Shown here: piece after piece, positions 32,811 through 34,898 of the stretch | Layout: each line of letters opens with the position of its first letter | How positions within the stretch are numbered: the first letter of the stretch is position 1 | Assembly (NCBI GenBank): GCA_002428735.1 | Contig: DIXO01000062.1 | Span: 1-34,898, forward strand | DNA: 34,898 bases | Direction: 5' to 3' | Source of the DNA: Syntrophaceae bacterium UBA6078 | GTDB taxonomy: Bacteria > Desulfobacterota > Syntrophia > Syntrophales > UBA2210 | The notes under the pieces: generated by a model | Database searches by the model: none | What the model was told of the DNA's origin: nothing | The model's input: the letters and a program-made list of their open reading frames with translations, nothing else | Program-made: the position numbers and the translations under genes

Positions 32811-33460
32811 TGGATGCAAAGGAACTCATTGCCCGGCGAGTGGCGCAGGAACTGAAAGACGGTTACGTGGTGAATCTGGGTATCGGAACGCCTACGCTTG
32901 TTGCCAATTATGTTCCCGAGGGTATCGATGTGACGATCCAATCGGAGAACGGCATCATGGGACTGGGACCGAAACCCCCGGAGGGAGAAGAGGATGCGGA
33001 CCTTATTAATGCCGGTGGCGGATACGTAACCATAGAACCTGGCGGAAGCACTTTTGACAGCTCTATGTCTTTCGGTATTATTCGCGGAGGGCATGTCGAT
33101 ATGACTGTGCTGGGCGCACTGCAGGTTTCCCAGAACGGTGATCTGGCCAACTGGAAAGTGCCCGGTAAAATGGTGCCCGGTATGGGCGGTGCCATGGATC
33201 TGGTTACCGGTGCGAAACGCGTCTGCATCGCCATGACACATACCCAACAGGGCACACCGAAAATTCTCAAGAGCTGCACTCTGCCACTGACCGCGGTGGG
33301 GAAAGTTACGGATATCATCACTGAAATGGCATACATGATTGTGACACCAAGCGGTCTGGTGCTCAGGGAACTCGCCCCCGGTGTCACCGTCGAGGATGTT
33401 CAGGCGGCCACGGAGGCGGATTTTGTCGTCCCCGACGATGTGACGGTCATGGCCGTGTAG
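32810..33460 (+). CDS. 3-oxoacid/acyl-CoA transferase, subunit B
   Basis: The 216-residue beta subunit shares one base with subunit A. The catalytic glutamate is E46 in QSENGIMGLGP; it forms the glutamyl-CoA thioester in this family. GGGYVTIEPGGSTFDSSMSFGIIRGGHVDMTVLGALQVS and WKVPGKMVPGMGGAMDL are full family signatures. The C-terminal part VVPDDVTVMAV is intact. With subunit A and the thiolase further downstream it suggests acetoacetyl-CoA or beta-keto acid metabolism. The gene pair is now separated from the thiolase by IS-related DNA. Confidence 0.93.
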   Translation: MDAKELIARRVAQELKDGYVVNLGIGTPTLVANYVPEGIDVTIQSENGIMGLGPKPPEGEEDADLINAGGGYVTIEPGGSTFDSSMSFGIIRGGHVDMTVLGALQVSQNGDLANWKVPGKMVPGMGGAMDLVTGAKRVCIAMTHTQQGTPKILKSCTLPLTAVGKVTDIITEMAYMIVTPSGLVLRELAPGVTVEDVQAATEADFVVPDDVTVMAV

Positions 33461-33759
33461 GAGCCTTGCAACTTCTTGTTCCCCCCTGCGCTTCGCTTCG
33501 GGAGGGGGGAGTTCGGCCTTTGAGCAGTAAAATACTGTTTCCCTTCGCTCCGCTACGAGGAAAACCAAGGGTTTGAGACAGATGCCCTTCGGGCACTGCG
33601 CAACTGCCACATTTTGAGAAGCGGAGAAAATGATCCCGTTGGGACACTTCGCTCTTTTTATGGTCATCCTGGTAACGGGTAGATAATCTTCTTGACATAT
33701 GGCAGGATGAAATGAAAATGTATTTTGCGTGCTAGTTGGTTCCGAGACGTCTGTTAGTG
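33461..33759. repeat. structured non-coding tract after the CoA-transferase genes
   Basis: No gene is visible. The tract contains TCCCCCCT/AGGGGGGA (33480-33510), TGCCC/GGGCA with a TTC loop (33583-33595) and three TTCGCT repeats inside C-rich/G-rich pairs (near 33493, 33544 and 33648). None is followed by a T-run, except that CTCTTTTTA follows the third. It could be decayed IS ends, a structured RNA or a leaky transcription end. I do not recognise a known family. Confidence 0.4.
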
Positions 33760-34298
33760 TCCCCCTCGGGGATGGTTGAAACCCCTCGCCTTCAGGCGAA
33801 GAAAAGTTTATACATGTCGTTATGCGATGTTATCAAGCTGGAGCTCATACAAAAACTGATTTAAAGGTACATCTCATTTGGATGCCGAAATACCGAAAGC
33901 AGGTATTAATCGGTCCAGTAGCGATTCGCGCGCGAGATGTTCTGCGCCAAATTTTTTTTGAGTATGAGCTTGACATCATTACTGGAAAAGTAGCAAGCGA
34001 CCATGTATACATGTTCATTTCTTATCGGCCCAATCTGGACATCAGCAAGGTTGTTCAATGGTTGAAGGGAATAAGCTCGCAGATACTATTTATCCGAATT
34101 CCCTCATCTAAAGAAGCACAATTTGGGGGCAGGCATCTCTGGGCGCGAGGGGACCTTGCCGTCAGTTCCGGTAATATAACTGACGAGATGATAGCGCAAT
34201 ATATTCAAGAGCAAGAAAGGGAGCCGATAGCTGACGACAGTCGATTTTCAATCGACCCGTCATAATCCCTCGACTTGTAGTCGAGGGTAGTTCAGTTT
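33760..34298 (+). mobile_element. IS200/IS605-family element (approximate bounds)
   Basis: A tnpA-type gene is framed by terminal hairpins. On the left lie TCCCC/GGGGA (33760-33772) and TCGCC/GGCGA (33786-33799); on the right lie GTCGATT/AATCGAC (34240-34256) and the 9-bp CCCTCGACT/AGTCGAGGG (34267-34287), followed by TAGTTCAGTTT. Such single-strand hairpin ends with no inverted terminal repeats or target duplication are characteristic of this family. The exact tips cannot be fixed from one copy; the left tip may be a few tens of bases upstream. No tnpB is present. Confidence 0.75.
33822..34265 (+). CDS. tnpA: IS200/IS605-family TnpA transposase, altered HUH motif
   Basis: The 147-residue protein matches Y1 single-strand transposases: TDLKVHLIWMPKYRKQVL, ISKVVQWLKGISSQILF, GGRHLWARG and SSGNITDEMIAQYIQEQE, with Y127 the probable catalytic tyrosine. 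Two differences from active relatives stand out. The metal-binding HUH motif reads DHVYMFIS with Y63 in place of the second His (H61 kept; TAC where CAC is expected), and WARGD replaces the usual WARGY/WARGYF. Length is normal and there is no stop or frameshift. It may be an early inactive copy. Confidence 0.85.
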   Translation: MRCYQAGAHTKTDLKVHLIWMPKYRKQVLIGPVAIRARDVLRQIFFEYELDIITGKVASDHVYMFISYRPNLDISKVVQWLKGISSQILFIRIPSSKEAQFGGRHLWARGDLAVSSGNITDEMIAQYIQEQEREPIADDSRFSIDPS

Positions 34299-34438
34299 GC
34301 TTCCTAAGCTCCCTAACAAAAACTCGCGAATATTTATATGGACTTTCACAGCAGAATCTATCTTCGAAAAACTCGAAAGATTATGGAATATTATTTATGT
34401 TACAGAACATTAAGAGCAAAAGGGAGGATAAAGAGGTT

Positions 34439-34898
34439 ATGATACAGCGAGAAGTCGTATTTGTTGAAGCCATGCGTACAGCGTTCGGCAGGATGGGGGG
34501 GACCCTGCGGGACATTTCGGCCGAGGAACTGGCCGGGATCGGCATCAAGGGGCTGCTTGACAGGACGAAGATCCACGAGAAGGCCCATGTGGACTGCGTC
34601 TTTCTGGGATCGGCGGCACACTGCTCCCGCGCCCTGAACCCAGCCCGGTGGGCTCTCCTCTACGCGGGACTTCCCTATGAGACATCGGCAAGCTACATCG
34701 AGATGCAGTGCGGATCCGCCATCGATTCCATCAATCACGCGGCCTGGAAGATTCTGTGCAATCATGCCGACATCGTCATCGCCGGCGGGATGGAGGCGTA
34801 CAGCCAGAGACCAGCCAAGTTTTCCATGAGCCAGCCTCCATATCAACTGATACCCCCCATGCCGATGCCGGCCCAGCTTTCCCCTGTTCCCGAGGAGT
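34439..34898 (+). CDS. thiolase / acetyl-CoA acetyltransferase (5' part)
   Basis: The frame opens at ATG 34439 and runs off the window end without a stop, so only about 153 residues are visible. VVFVEAMRTAFGRMGGTLRDISAEELA is a typical thiolase start. The active-site Cys that carries the acyl group is probably C91 in IEMQCGSAIDSINHAAWKIL, and DIVIAGGMEAYSQRP is the conserved GGxEx(M/S)S region. GGGAGG is 11 bases upstream and AGAGG nearer. It probably belongs with the CoA-transferase genes in acetoacetyl- or 3-ketoacyl-CoA metabolism, separated from them by the IS element. Confidence 0.88.
   Translation, partial: MIQREVVFVEAMRTAFGRMGGTLRDISAEELAGIGIKGLLDRTKIHEKAHVDCVFLGSAAHCSRALNPARWALLYAGLPYETSASYIEMQCGSAIDSINHAAWKILCNHADIVIAGGMEAYSQRPAKFSMSQPPYQLIPPMPMPAQLSPVPEE

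Noticed and set aside
32807..33667. Antisense frame over the CoA-transferase B gene reaching into the hairpin tract
   Set aside because: Both subunit matches are full length on the plus strand; the antisense frame has no motif or start signal.
33780..34298. A tnpB or IscB gene next to the IS200-type tnpA
   Set aside because: No large frame with RuvC or HNH motifs exists on either strand between the CoA-transferase and thiolase genes.

Overview
The window looks like chromosomal DNA of an anaerobic Gram-negative bacterium, most likely a Desulfobacterota/Syntrophales-type organism. This is inferred from gene content: an oxygen-sensitive class III ribonucleotide reductase, a complete Mla-type outer-membrane lipid transport set with a STAS-fused permease, DUF169 and DUF2130 proteins, crotonase, CoA-transferase and thiolase genes, and moderately GC-rich coding sequence. 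No rRNA or tRNA gene, CRISPR array or prophage was seen.

Layout. (1) 0.1-3.8 kb: a 5'-truncated acyl-CoA thioesterase remnant, an MFS transporter, a crotonase-family enzyme and a HAD phosphatase. (2) 3.8-8.4 kb: a glycerol-3-phosphate-type ABC importer, with ugpC divergent from ugpB-ugpA-ugpE and a long stem-loop between ugpB and ugpA. (3) 8.6-10.2 kb: a site-2-type membrane protease and a ferritin-like protein with its own promoter. (4) 10.2-15.9 kb, minus strand: an MFS exporter, a DUF4203-like membrane protein, a ketopantoate-reductase-family enzyme, a DUF2905 protein, and a translationally coupled radical SAM / metallo-beta-lactamase-fold pair of unknown function. (5) 16.1-21.7 kb, minus strand: mlaE-mlaF-mlaD-lipoprotein, preceded by DUF2130 and DUF169 genes. 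(6) 21.9-24.0 kb: nrdD without an adjacent nrdG. (7) 24.0-29.3 kb: ilvB-ilvN-ilvC-ilvD, behind a strong promoter, an Ile-rich leader peptide and a complete transcription attenuator, and closed by a strong terminator. (8) 29.3-30.3 kb: a Tat-signal divergent polysaccharide deacetylase whose promoter carries an 11-bp inverted repeat. (9) 30.3-34.9 kb: an AT-richer accessory stretch with a short QueG-like Fe-S protein, a two-subunit CoA-transferase, an IS200/IS605-type element, several orphan IS200/IS605-like terminal hairpins and the start of a thiolase cut by the window edge.

How the genes fit together. The ilv genes make the common pathway to valine and isoleucine. The attenuator would tie their transcription to the supply of charged Ile/Val/Leu tRNAs. 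The Mla set would move phospholipids between the membranes. The CoA-transferase and thiolase, with the crotonase at the left end, point to acyl-CoA metabolism of fatty or organic acids. The clearest sequence-level discovery is the ilv attenuator, where all four pairing segments can be read directly. The most unusual unexplained loci are the radical SAM/MBL pair and the cluster of IS200/IS605-like hairpins, which includes an omega-RNA-like tract without tnpB. I found no convincing new defence system.
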